This document shows, in pieces, positions 35,653 to 45,877 of a stretch of DNA of 64,000 nt (positions are counted from its first letter, which is position 1; each line of letters begins with the position of its first letter). Origin of the DNA: Breoghania sp963678585 (GTDB taxonomy: Bacteria; Pseudomonadota; Alphaproteobacteria; Rhizobiales; Stappiaceae); contig CAXXGA010000001.1 in assembly GCA_963678585.2 (NCBI GenBank), positions 186,001 to 250,000 on the forward strand, read 5' to 3'. The translations under genes and the position numbers were made by a program. A model generated the notes under the pieces. That model worked only from the letters and a program-made list of their open reading frames with translations. It made no database searches and had not been told where the DNA came from.

Positions 35653-36823
35653 TGGAAATATTCGGCAGCGGCAAGTCAATACCCGTCAGTTCCCGTACCT
35701 TCGAATAGAAGGCGCTGAAACGAATTCGCGTTGCAGTCACAGATTTTGTTGTAGTCTCAACAGCACGACGGAATTCATCCGTATCTGAGACGTTCTGGAA
35801 TCCAGAAACGAAAGCCTGTTTATTTTCCACAGCCCAGTCACGTACGCCTTTCACGGATAGAGCACCTACTAAGACATCAAACAACGCTCTGTTAAAACGG
35901 TTTTCATACTCCCCATTAGAGTATTTTCTGCAGAACCTTTTATACGGGAACACCTCTAGTCCCGCGGCAATACCTTTCTCCATCTCAGATAGCCGCACAT
36001 TGATTTTATCACGGGCCGCATCACTAGCCTCAAACTCGGCATTGTAATTCTCACACATAGAATCTAGAAAATTTTTCAGATCTCCAGCATAAACCAACTC
36101 ATCATCGGAAAACGCCAGATATCGAGCAGCCAATTCCACATCATTCATTCTCGGATCTGGTGTTTTTTTCGCAATTAATTCGTGAAGATACCCAATATTT
36201 TCCGTCCACTCAATTAAATACTTTAGGAACTTACCGGGATACAAAGACATCCTCAATTCCATCGGAGATAGCTTAACAGATCCAGAATTCAACCGATGGA
36301 AAATTTCGTAGAGCACACGACCATCAGACCAGCCGCGAATAACAGCAGTTCTTTGGGTCTGATTTAAAAGCTCATATCGCCAATCATCATCATTGATGAT
36401 GTCAGCCCACGTTTTGCCCTCCAACTCAGCCAGAACACGAAGATCCTTCAGACGAAAAGCCTGCCCACTCGGGAACTTTCCATCAATGAACTCCTTAATA
36501 GTTAGCAACCTTTGCTTTCCATCAAGGACCAAGAACGACTTGCTATTTCCACGTCCTGCCGAAAGTAGGATTTGAGGTATTGGTATTCCTAAAAATAGAG
36601 ACTCAATGAAGCTTATTTTTGCCTTATTGGACCACACATTACGCCTTTGAAAATCAGGCGTAAGATTTATCTGTCCGCCGATCTGACGATATAAGGTCTC
36701 AATCGTCCAATCTGTCGGTGATATTAAAAGTTCAGAAAACTCTTCGGCCGTTACTTTAGGTTTGTCACCATCTTCAGTCGGCTCGATATCTTCGAACTCT
36801 TCATCTCTATCTTCGTATTCCAA
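35636..36823 (-). CDS. DUF262 domain protein (GmrSD/ParB-like nuclease fold)
   Basis: The 395-residue protein has the DUF262 core: INLTPDFQRRNVWSNKAKISFIESLFLGIPIPQI, then the DGKQR motif at 101-105 in LVLDGKQRLLTI, a variant of the DGQQR signature, and IFHRLNSGSVKLSPMELR. DUF262 occurs in GmrSD, Brex-linked and other defence systems and can act as an NTP-dependent nuclease or sensor. The start is TTG with a strong GGAGG box 5 nt upstream. A very acidic N-terminus of about 20 residues precedes the domain. It is AT-rich and paired with a HEPN gene downstream. There is no DUF1524 (HNH) part, so it is not full GmrSD. Confidence 0.85.
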   Translation of the reverse strand: MEYEDRDEEFEDIEPTEDGDKPKVTAEEFSELLISPTDWTIETLYRQIGGQINLTPDFQRRNVWSNKAKISFIESLFLGIPIPQILLSAGRGNSKSFLVLDGKQRLLTIKEFIDGKFPSGQAFRLKDLRVLAELEGKTWADIINDDDWRYELLNQTQRTAVIRGWSDGRVLYEIFHRLNSGSVKLSPMELRMSLYPGKFLKYLIEWTENIGYLHELIAKKTPDPRMNDVELAARYLAFSDDELVYAGDLKNFLDSMCENYNAEFEASDAARDKINVRLSEMEKGIAAGLEVFPYKRFCRKYSNGEYENRFNRALFDVLVGALSVKGVRDWAVENKQAFVSGFQNVSDTDEFRRAVETTTKSVTATRIRFSAFYSKVRELTGIDLPLPNISNEVTN

Positions 36824-37217
36824 AACTTCCTCCGGGCAATTTATTTAATTTCGACTGACGAAAGCGACAGGAAAGGGACTTCAAATCGCTATCATTAGCT
36901 TCATTACGACTCGCTGCGCCAAGTTTTGCTAGTCATAATGTTACATGTACAAAGTGCGGAGGCAAGCCAAGCCGCCGTATAGACCCTACGATACCCTTGC
37001 TTTTTGCTTAAATCAGCCATAATTCGCTTTGTATTCCCGCCTTCAAATTACTACTTGTTAACGCGCTTTCTGGAGAGGCTTTATATATAAACATTATCAT
37101 ATTTCATCAAATAAACTATATTTCATATTTTTTATTACCGACTGAACGTAATAATCAAATATTAAAGCATTAAACTACAAACTATCCTTAGATAATCGAT
37201 GAAATTTACGCTCTCCC
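36824..37217. other. AT-rich gene-free flank of the DUF262-HEPN cassette
   Basis: About 390 bp, very AT-rich from 37080 to 37200, without a coding frame of note. It probably contains the cassette promoter. No tRNA, integrase or clear terminal repeat is visible, so the boundary of the acquired DNA is not defined. It ends at the 3' end of glcF. Confidence 0.5.
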
Positions 37218-38585
<1,368 letters not shown>

Positions 38586-38658
38586 GGAAGTGTCCGGTCT
38601 TTTCAGTCGTTCCCGGCAGGAGCCGTATCGAAGGCCCCCGCGCGTTGAAAGATGACGG

Positions 38659-39024
38659 TTAGAACAGCCAGGTGTCTGGATCTGGGATGGGGTCGCCGCG
38701 GCTGATGGACTGAAGGCCCTTCACGGAGCGGATGATCAGCCAGACCGCCACGACGATGAACAGCAGGAAGCCGATGCCGAAGAAGGTCAGCAACGTGGAG
38801 ACCGCGGTGTAAAGCAGGCCGATCCAGAAGGTGCGGATCTGGAAGGTGTAGTGATTGTCGGCAAGCGCGCCGCCCTTGCCGCGGTTGATATAGGCAAAGA
38901 CAAGCCCCACCAGTCCCGTGAGGCCGATGAAGAAGGCGACCAGATAGAGGATGTAGACGAGCTTGACGTTGTTTACGCCCGGCTCGATGTAGCTGTCGGC
39001 TCCGCCGCCGCTCTGCATGCTCAT
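38659..39024 (-). CDS. DUF4870-like small membrane protein within the glc operon
   Basis: The 121-residue protein starts at the ATG at 39024 (GGGAGG box 8 nt upstream). It has three membrane helices in the DUF4870/Tic20-like pattern: NVKLVYILYLVAFFIGLTGLVGLVFAYINRGKG, HYTFQIRTFWIGLLY, and FLLFIVVAVWLIIRSVKGL. Its function is unknown. It lies between glcE and glcF (about 70 bp on each side), which is not the standard glc order and may mean a role in anchoring the oxidase. Confidence 0.85.
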   Translation of the reverse strand: MSMQSGGGADSYIEPGVNNVKLVYILYLVAFFIGLTGLVGLVFAYINRGKGGALADNHYTFQIRTFWIGLLYTAVSTLLTFFGIGFLLFIVVAVWLIIRSVKGLQSISRGDPIPDPDTWLF

Positions 39025-39090
39025 TCGCAATACCTCCCGTCTTCGCAACTGAAATCATGGGCCCTGACGGGCCCGCGCCGGTAAATTCCG

Positions 39091-40326
39091 TCAGACCCCG
39101 GCTACCATGCGGCCCGGGTTCAGGATGCCGGAGGGATCGAACTGCGCCTTGAGCCGCCGCGAAAGGGCAGCCAGCGCCGGATCCTGCGGCTGGAAAACAT
39201 CCGTGCCGATCCGTGTCGCGGCATCGGCGCGGATGAGCGTGGCATGCCCGCCGCCCGCCTCTTCCACCGCGGCGCGCACCTCGTCGGCATGCGGCTCGCC
39301 ATCGGGAAAGCGCAGCCAGATCAGCCCGCCCGACCAGTCGTAATAGGCGTCGAAATGGGCAGAGCGGCGTAACGCGGCGACGAAGCGCGCACCGGAAGCA
39401 GGTGCGACCGAGACCCGCCACACCGGCGTCTCGTCGCCCCAGAAGGGCTCCACATCGCGGATCGCCCGCCAGAGCGCGCGCGAGGCATCGGCATCGATGC
39501 GCTGGACGGGCCCAACCTCGCGGGCGAGTTTCGCGAGCTTTTCGAAGCGATAGTCGACCGAGGGCGCAAAGCCTTCCAGCCGCACCAGCGTTGCGGGTTT
39601 CTCGCCGCTCACGCCACCTGCGGAAATCGCGGGATCGGCAAAGCCTGCCGCCACGTTCGCGGGCAAATGTGCTGCGGAGGCCGCCTCGCAGGAGGTTCCC
39701 ATCGCGCGGCAGAGCATGTCGATGGCGGCCTCATCGGCCAGCCCCTCGATGAGCACGCTCGCCTCCGTCGGCGGGGCGGGCAGCACCTTCAGCGACATTG
39801 CGGTGGTCACCGCCAGCGTGCCCCATGAGCCTGCAAGCCCGCGCGAAAGATCATAGCCGGTGACGTTCTTCACCACCGTGCCGCCGGACTTGAAGACCTC
39901 GCCGCGCCCCGAAACCGCGTGAATGCCCAGCACATGATCGCGCGCAGCGCCATGCTTCAGCCGCTTGGGGCCGGAAAGGTTCGCCGCCAGCATGCCGCCG
40001 AGCGTCGCCTTGCCGGGTTCGCCCCCCAGAAGCGGGCCATAATCCATCGGCTCGAAGGCGAATTCCTGCCCGCTTTCGGCGAGCAACGCCTCCACCTCGG
40101 CCAGCGGGGTTGCGGCCTTTGCGGTGATAACCAGTTCCTCGGGCTCGTAGTTCTCCACGCCGGAAAGGCCGGAGACATCGAGCACCTCGGCGGACTGGAC
40201 GGGACGCCCCAGCTTGCGCTTGGAACCGCCTGCGAGAATTTCCAGCGGCTGCTTTTCAGCCGCCGCCCAGGCGACGACCTCGCGCACCTGCTCGGCATCG
40301 GTCGGGTGAAAATGGCGGTCAGTCAT
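39091..40326 (-). CDS. glcE: Glycolate oxidase FAD-binding subunit GlcE
   Basis: The 411-residue protein has a single FAD-binding domain of the PCMH type (LEILAGGSKRKLGRP, then GGEPGKATLGGMLAANLSGPKRLKHGAARDHVLGIHAV) and a short C-terminal cap ending in FDPSGILNPGRMV. It forms glycolate oxidase with GlcD and GlcF. The start MTDRHFHPTDAEQ is chosen; further upstream residues have no similarity to the family. It is 16 bp after glcD. Confidence 0.95.
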   Translation of the reverse strand: MTDRHFHPTDAEQVREVVAWAAAEKQPLEILAGGSKRKLGRPVQSAEVLDVSGLSGVENYEPEELVITAKAATPLAEVEALLAESGQEFAFEPMDYGPLLGGEPGKATLGGMLAANLSGPKRLKHGAARDHVLGIHAVSGRGEVFKSGGTVVKNVTGYDLSRGLAGSWGTLAVTTAMSLKVLPAPPTEASVLIEGLADEAAIDMLCRAMGTSCEAASAAHLPANVAAGFADPAISAGGVSGEKPATLVRLEGFAPSVDYRFEKLAKLAREVGPVQRIDADASRALWRAIRDVEPFWGDETPVWRVSVAPASGARFVAALRRSAHFDAYYDWSGGLIWLRFPDGEPHADEVRAAVEEAGGGHATLIRADAATRIGTDVFQPQDPALAALSRRLKAQFDPSGILNPGRMVAGV

Positions 40327-40342
40327 CCAGAACCTCTGGCAT

Positions 40343-41839
40343 CTAGAACCTCGGAATATCCGGGAAGGGCATCTGGCCGCCGTGAACATGCATGCGGCCA
40401 AGCTCGGCGCAGCGGTTCAGCTCGGGGAACATCTTGCCCGGATTGAGCAGTTGCTTGTCGTCAAAGGCGCATTTCACGCGCTGCTGATGGGCGAGATCGG
40501 TCTCGTTGAACATCTCACCCATGAGATCGCGCTTTTCCACGCCGACCCCGTGTTCGCCGGTCAGCACGCCGCCCACCGCCACGCAAAGCCGCAGGATGTC
40601 CGCGCCGAATTCCTCCGCGCGTTCCAGTTCGCCCGGATTGTTCGCGTCATAGAGAATGAGCGGGTGCATGTTGCCGTCGCCCGCGTGGAAGACGTTGGCG
40701 ACGCGCAACTCGTGCTTTTTGGAAAGATCCTGCATACGCTCCAGCACTTCCGGCAGCTTCTTTCGCGGAATGGTGCCGTCCATGCAGAGATAGTCGGGCG
40801 AGATGCGCCCCACCGCGGGAAAGGCCGCCTTGCGGCCCGCCCAGAAGGTCGCGCGTTCCTCTTCCGAACGCGACACCCTCGAGGAGGTGCAGCCGTTGCG
40901 CCCGGCGATCGCCGCGACCTCTTCCAAGAGGTGATCGACTTCCGCTTCCGGGCCGTCCAGTTCCACGATCAGCAGGGCTTCGGCATCGAGCGGATAATCG
41001 GCGTGGACGAAATCCTCGGCTGCGTGGATGGCGGGCTTGTCCATCATCTCCATGCCCGCGGGAATGATGCCTGCGCCGATGATGTCGGCGACGCATTGCC
41101 CGGCACTTTGCGAGGAGGGAAAGCCCACCAGCACGGCCCGCGCGGTTTCCGGCTTTTGCAGGATGCGCACGGTCACCTCGGTGATGACCGCGAGCAGGCC
41201 CTCGGAGCCCGTCATGATGCCGAGAAGATCATAGGCGTCGCTGTCCAGATGCTTGCCGCCGAGCCGGATCACCTCACCGGTGATCAGCACCATTTCCACC
41301 CCCAGCACGTTGTTGGTGGTGAGACCGTATTTCAGCGAGTGAACGCCGCCGGAATTTTCCGCGATGTTGCCGCCGATGGAACAGGCGATCTGGGAGGAGG
41401 GATCGGGCGCGTAATAGAAGCCCTCATGTTCCACCGCGCGGGTGATGCCGAGATTGGTGACGCCCGGCTGGGTGACGACAGCGCGGTTGGGATAATCGAT
41501 GTCGAGGATGCGGTTGAACTTCATCATCGACAGCAGGACGCCGTCTTCCAGCGGCAGCGCGCCGCCGGAGAGCGAAGTGCCCGCACCGCGCGGCACGACC
41601 TTGACGTCGTTGTCGTGGCAATATTCGAGAACCGCGGAGACCTGCTCCACCGTGGAAGGCAGAACCACCACCATCGGCATCTGGCGATAGGCGGTCAGCG
41701 CATCCGTTTCATAGGCGCGCATCTCCTCCTCGCGGGCGATCACGCCCTCTCCCGGCACGATCTTTCGCAGCGCCGACACGATTTCCGCGCGGCGCGCAAG
41801 CACGGCCTTATCGGCCGCGGGCATCACAAGCCCCGACAT
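40343..41839 (-). CDS. glcD: Glycolate oxidase subunit GlcD (FAD-linked oxidase)
   Basis: The 498-residue protein has the FAD-binding 4 domain (VVPRGAGTSLSGGALPLEDGVLLSM, GGNIAENSGGVHSLKYGLTTNNVLGVEMV) and the C-terminal cap with NVFHAGDGNMHPLILYD and TGEHGVGVEKR. It oxidises glycolate (and in the family also D-lactate) to the 2-oxo acid. It is first gene of the operon, with a GGGAGG ribosome site, and divergent from a LysR gene 350 bp away. Confidence 0.96.
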   Translation of the reverse strand: MSGLVMPAADKAVLARRAEIVSALRKIVPGEGVIAREEEMRAYETDALTAYRQMPMVVVLPSTVEQVSAVLEYCHDNDVKVVPRGAGTSLSGGALPLEDGVLLSMMKFNRILDIDYPNRAVVTQPGVTNLGITRAVEHEGFYYAPDPSSQIACSIGGNIAENSGGVHSLKYGLTTNNVLGVEMVLITGEVIRLGGKHLDSDAYDLLGIMTGSEGLLAVITEVTVRILQKPETARAVLVGFPSSQSAGQCVADIIGAGIIPAGMEMMDKPAIHAAEDFVHADYPLDAEALLIVELDGPEAEVDHLLEEVAAIAGRNGCTSSRVSRSEEERATFWAGRKAAFPAVGRISPDYLCMDGTIPRKKLPEVLERMQDLSKKHELRVANVFHAGDGNMHPLILYDANNPGELERAEEFGADILRLCVAVGGVLTGEHGVGVEKRDLMGEMFNETDLAHQQRVKCAFDDKQLLNPGKMFPELNRCAELGRMHVHGGQMPFPDIPRF

Positions 41840-42189
41840 GGCATCCTCCCTGCCTCGTCGTCACCGGCTCCGAATAGGACTCGAACCGGCCTCCCACTTT
41901 CCCCACACATACTATCTTTCGTTTGCCGCGTTGAGCGGAGAATCCGCAATTACATATATTCCCCAGCGTTGAAAGTCGCGCCGCCGCGCAGATAGCCGCG
42001 AATACAACCGCAAAACGACGGTGCGCGGGGGCATAACCCTTGCCCAAATGTCGCTCGCCAAGCTTGTCGAAGATGCGCGACAAACGGGCTGTCTTGGGCT
42101 TATTCTTGCCGCCAAATTGAAAATGCCGGACGGCAGCGTTGCAGATGCGCCGCCATGAACCGGCCTTCCTCGGGAGCAGACGCGGGCGC
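41840..42189. promoter_or_regulatory. Divergent glcD / LysR intergenic region with 20-bp inverted repeat
   Basis: A 350-bp gap without a gene. It holds the inverted repeat TTGTCG-N8-CGACAA at 42064-42083, which is a plausible regulator site, and promoters for both sides are expected. Divergent placement suggests the LysR protein controls glcDEF. Confidence 0.45.
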
Positions 42190-43125
42190 ATGAACGATTT
42201 CGCGGATATGGAAATCTTCGCAAGGGTGGTCACGGCGGGCAGCATGTCGGCGGCCGGGCGCGAAATGGGGCTCTCGCCCGCCGTCGTGTCCAAACGGCTG
42301 CGGCGGCTTGAGGACCGGCTCGGCACGCGGCTTCTCCAGCGCACCACCCGCCAGATCGCGCTGACGGAGGCCGGTCAGGGCTATTTCGAGCGCGTGACCG
42401 CGATCCTCACACAGGTGGAAGAGGCGGAAGCCTTCGTCACCCGGCGGTCCGGCATCGCCAAGGGACGGCTGAAGGTGGCGGCGCCCACCTCCTTCGGGCG
42501 CAAGCATATCGCGCCGCACATGCTGCCCTTCCTCGACGCCAATCCCGATCTTTCCGTCGATCTGGAACTGTCGGATGATTTCGTCGATATCGTGGGCGAA
42601 GGCTACGACCTCGCCATCCGCATTGCGGAGCTTTCCGATTCAAGCCTCGTGGCGCGGAGGCTGGCGCGCAATCACCGGGTGCTTTGCGCAAGCCCCACCT
42701 ATCTGGAGCGCCACGGCACGCCGCGCACCATCGCCGATCTGGCCGGGCATACCTGCCTTGCCGCCGCCAATCAGGACCCCTGGCGGCTCGACGGGCCGGA
42801 CGGCCCGGTCGTCGTGCGCGCGCACGGGCGGCTTGCGACCAATTCCAACGAGGTGGTGCTGCAGGCGGTGCGTGCAGGCGTCGGCGTGGCGCTGCGCTCC
42901 ACTTGGGACGTGGGCGCGGACCTGCGCGAGGGAAAGCTTCAGGTGGTGCTTCCCGAATACCGGGCCTCGCGGCATGTGGCGATCTACGCTGTCTATCCCT
43001 CGCGCCGCTTCCTGCCCGCGAAGGTCCGCGTCTTCATCGATTATCTGGCGTCTCTCTACAGCCCCGAGCCCTATTGGGACGAGGGGCTGGAGAAAACGCT
43101 CGCGCAGGCGCCCGTTTCTTCGTAG
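42190..43125 (+). CDS. LysR-family transcriptional regulator
   Basis: The 311-residue protein starts with MNDFADMEIFARVVTAGSMSAAGREMGLSPAVVSKRLRRLEDRLGTRLLQRTTR, a LysR winged helix, followed by a periplasmic-binding-like effector domain (GRLKVAAPTSFGRKHIAPHMLPFLDANPDLSVDLELSDDFVDIV). It belongs to the CrgA/DmlR-like subgroup. It is divergent from glcD and is its most likely regulator; the inducer may be glycolate or a related acid. Confidence 0.93.
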   Translation: MNDFADMEIFARVVTAGSMSAAGREMGLSPAVVSKRLRRLEDRLGTRLLQRTTRQIALTEAGQGYFERVTAILTQVEEAEAFVTRRSGIAKGRLKVAAPTSFGRKHIAPHMLPFLDANPDLSVDLELSDDFVDIVGEGYDLAIRIAELSDSSLVARRLARNHRVLCASPTYLERHGTPRTIADLAGHTCLAAANQDPWRLDGPDGPVVVRAHGRLATNSNEVVLQAVRAGVGVALRSTWDVGADLREGKLQVVLPEYRASRHVAIYAVYPSRRFLPAKVRVFIDYLASLYSPEPYWDEGLEKTLAQAPVSS

Positions 43126-43324
43126 GCCCTCTTTATCTTCACAGGTCGCGTGACGCTGCGATATTCACATCGACGACAACCTTCCTTGGTACCATTGCCG
43201 GTTCTGATGCGATCTGATTTAGTCGCAACGTCAGGATAACATCGCATGGAACCTCGCAGAGCGACGGGGCGTTATCCTGCTCGTACGCGGCTCAGGGTGT
43301 CCCGATCTTTCGAATACCACATAT

Positions 43325-43344
43325 ACATATGTTAATTCATATGT
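43325..43344. promoter_or_regulatory. 20-bp inverted repeat upstream of cytochrome c gene
   Basis: ACATATG-N6-CATATGT, perfect arms, 65 bp before the cytochrome start. A further pair of arms, CAGGATAAC and GTTATCCTG, flanks the region at about 43211-43275. Candidate operator only. Confidence 0.4.
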
Positions 43345-43409
43345 TTGAATGGTTCTAGTTCGGCACATGAACAATGCGACACGCCCGAAACGAAATGGGA
43401 GAATTCAAT

Positions 43410-43808
43410 ATGAAACGAATGATGGTCATCGCTGGCGCGGCGCTTCTGGCAACGGCCACGGCGGCGCTCGCTGACGGCGATCCGGCGAAGGGTGAAAAGG
43501 TCTTCCGCAAGTGCAAGGCCTGCCATGCCGTTGGCGAAGGCGCCAAGAACCGCGTGGGCCCGGAGCTGAACGGCATCATCGGACGCAAGATCGCATCCGT
43601 GGAAAGCTTCAAATATTCCAAGGGCATGATGAAGTTCGCCGAGACCCACGACGTGTGGTCGGAAGAACTGATGCACGAATATCTGCCCAAGCCGCGCGAT
43701 CTCGTCAAAGGCACCAAGATGGCCTTTGCCGGGCTGAAGAAGGACGAGGATATTTCCGATATCGTCGCCTATCTCGCCCAGTTCAACGCGGACGGCACGA
43801 CGAAATAA
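43410..43808 (+). CDS. Class I c-type cytochrome, periplasmic
   Basis: The 132-residue precursor has a signal peptide (MKRMMVIAGAALLATATAALA). The mature part is cytochrome c2/c550-like: heme site CKACH at 35-39, axial Met104 in GTKMAF, and the family ending DISDIVAYLAQF. It carries electrons in the periplasm. GGGAGA lies 8 nt before the ATG. Own promoter region and own terminator, so monocistronic. Confidence 0.95.
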   Translation: MKRMMVIAGAALLATATAALADGDPAKGEKVFRKCKACHAVGEGAKNRVGPELNGIIGRKIASVESFKYSKGMMKFAETHDVWSEELMHEYLPKPRDLVKGTKMAFAGLKKDEDISDIVAYLAQFNADGTTK

Positions 43809-43847
43809 GACGCACAGCTGCGTCGCGGGTCACGACAGATCCAATGG

Positions 43848-43879
43848 AAAGGCCGGGCCTCGGGGGTCCGGCCTTTTTT
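43848..43879 (+). terminator. Rho-independent terminator of the cytochrome gene
   Basis: AAAGGCCGG / CCGGCCTTT stem followed by a run of T. Confidence 0.92.
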
Positions 43880-43900
43880 GTCTGGCATGCAAGGCACCAT

Positions 43901-45877
43901 TCACAAGACGGCGACAGGCCCGGCCTTTGGCGCACGCTCGACCACCGCGGAGGCGACTGCCTCGCTCCTCGAAACAGCTTCGCCCTCACCGTCACCGGCA
44001 GGAAGCTCGCTAAGCCCGATCGGGTGCAGATAGCGATGGAGCGCGCGTGCCGAGAGCGGATCGTCGATGGCCAGACGCCGCCCCACACGGACAACGGCCG
44101 CCAGGGTCTGCGGGGAGCGACCGGCGTCGCGGGCGAGCCGGGCGAGCGCGGTTTCCACTGCCCGCATTGTTCCCTTCGAGATATGCGCCTTGTGGCGCAA
44201 GCCCCGCATCAGGTAGATCGCATGTCCCAGCGCGAGGACGGAAAGACCTTCCGCCAGCGCATCGTTACGCACGGCCGTCGCCTTGCCGGACCACCTGATC
44301 AGCTTCAGGAGCCGGGTGGAAAAGCGCGCCTGCCACAGCTCGACATTGCCTTCTACCGCCCGGGCGCCCGCCATCGCGCTCAGCTCCGCGCGCATCACCT
44401 TGCCGAGGCCCGCCATGCGCCGCCCGGCGTTCGTGGGATAGATCAGCCGATAGCCGCAAAATGCGATGAGCGGGCCGGAGATCACCGCAAGCGTCTGTTC
44501 AAAGGCGTCCGTGAACCCGGTGGTATAGGGGAACAGCGGCTGCGAGATCAGCAACAGCGCCATGGCGTAATCCATCGAGATGGCGCCCGTGCGCCTGTGG
44601 CTCATCAGGGGCACCACGATCAGCACCATCGGCATGATCATGAGGACCGCCTGGAACTGCGATCCGGCCAGCGGCCACAGCACGAACTTCAAAATAAGCG
44701 AAACGGTGCCCGCAAGGATCTGCCACTGCATCAGCTGCCGCATCATCCAGGCGGGATCGTCGAAGGTGGAAAAGACCGAGATCATCACCGCCCCGCCGAG
44801 CATCAGATACGGCCCCGCCTGCCAGCCGGTCAGCACCCAGAAGGAGCCGACGCACAGAAGAAGAAGGAAGGCGCGAAGGCCCGCCTGACGCGCTCCGCTC
44901 CAGTCCCAGTGTTCTTCCACCAGCACTTCGCGACGGGTAATTTCCACCTCGTGGCCGACCGCCGCCGCCATGGTTTTCAGCGCCCGCGCCAGGAGCGGGT
45001 CGTCGGTCATCTTTGCCGCGCGGGCAAAATCGGGCGACTGATCCACGGGCTCGGCTTCCCGGTGCAGCCTGTTGGAAAGCTCTTCCAGAACCGAAGCTAC
45101 GCGCGTATTTCCCGCCACCATGGAGGAGGTGCACAGGATCAGCAGGTCGGAAATCGCGATCAGACGCCGATGGAGAACATCGGCCCGCCTGCGGGCGCGA
45201 AGGGACCCCGTTCCATACGCCTTCAGACCGTCCTCGATGACCGCGGCGCGCGCAAGAAGGGCGGTCGGGTCCGTCGCTTCTGCGCGCAGACCGGCGGCCG
45301 CGGCTACCATCGCGTCCGCGCCCAGCCGGCGCAGCAGGCCGACGGCCTCGCTTTCGCTGGTCGCAGGCGTCATCAGATAGCCGATGACAGTGGCGATCAC
45401 GACGCCCAGCAGCACCGTCAGCACCCGGTCGAGCCCGAGCATCAGCGGCGTGTAGGTGTGGGACTGGGCGAGAAGCACGACCATTGCCGCGCTGAAACCG
45501 GCCAGCAGCGTGCCATAGGAAAGATAGCCGCGCATCAGGTTGCCGAGCCCGACGCAAAGGCCGATCCAGACGCTCAGGCCGATGACGAGCACCCAGGGCT
45601 CGCCCCCGCTTCCGAAGAGAAGCGCGAGACCAACGATGGCGCCGATGATCGTGCCCGTGAGCCGGAAGAAGCCCTTTTCGAGGATCTGGCCGCGCGTCGG
45701 CTGGGAGGCGGCGAAAACCGTCATCGCCGCCCATTGCGGATGTTCCAGACCCAATGCCCAGCCGAGCCCCAGCGCCAGACAGGCCGACAGCGCCACGCGC
45801 GTTGCGTAGCGCAGTTTCGGAATATCGAAGCCGAACGCGATCAGGCGTGCGCTGAAGGATGAAGGTTCATTCGCCAT
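43901..45877 (-). CDS. FUSC-family membrane transporter (fusaric acid resistance/aromatic acid efflux-like)
   Basis: The 658-residue protein has two clusters of about five to six membrane helices, at about 15-160 and 345-490, separated by a cytoplasmic helical region and followed by another. It begins with the FUSC pattern LRYATRVALSACLALGLGWALGLEHPQWAAMTVFAASQPTRGQILEKG. Such proteins export aromatic acids or drugs, usually with a membrane fusion protein, which is not seen here. It overlaps the MarR gene end by 11 bp and is thus controlled with it. Confidence 0.9.
   Translation of the reverse strand: MANEPSSFSARLIAFGFDIPKLRYATRVALSACLALGLGWALGLEHPQWAAMTVFAASQPTRGQILEKGFFRLTGTIIGAIVGLALLFGSGGEPWVLVIGLSVWIGLCVGLGNLMRGYLSYGTLLAGFSAAMVVLLAQSHTYTPLMLGLDRVLTVLLGVVIATVIGYLMTPATSESEAVGLLRRLGADAMVAAAAGLRAEATDPTALLARAAVIEDGLKAYGTGSLRARRRADVLHRRLIAISDLLILCTSSMVAGNTRVASVLEELSNRLHREAEPVDQSPDFARAAKMTDDPLLARALKTMAAAVGHEVEITRREVLVEEHWDWSGARQAGLRAFLLLLCVGSFWVLTGWQAGPYLMLGGAVMISVFSTFDDPAWMMRQLMQWQILAGTVSLILKFVLWPLAGSQFQAVLMIMPMVLIVVPLMSHRRTGAISMDYAMALLLISQPLFPYTTGFTDAFEQTLAVISGPLIAFCGYRLIYPTNAGRRMAGLGKVMRAELSAMAGARAVEGNVELWQARFSTRLLKLIRWSGKATAVRNDALAEGLSVLALGHAIYLMRGLRHKAHISKGTMRAVETALARLARDAGRSPQTLAAVVRVGRRLAIDDPLSARALHRYLHPIGLSELPAGDGEGEAVSRSEAVASAVVERAPKAGPVAVL

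Noticed and set aside
35636..36823. DUF262 gene as a complete GmrSD restriction enzyme
   Set aside because: Only the DUF262 part is present; the DUF1524 HNH part is missing and the partner is a HEPN protein.
41860..41895. tRNA-like sequence (minus strand GGTTCGAGTCC) upstream of glcD
   Set aside because: The arms beside TTCGAGT do not pair and no cloverleaf can be drawn.
43511..45862. Long plus-strand frame across the cytochrome c and FUSC genes
   Set aside because: It runs out of frame through the cytochrome and antisense to FUSC, with no domain and His/Arg-rich composition.
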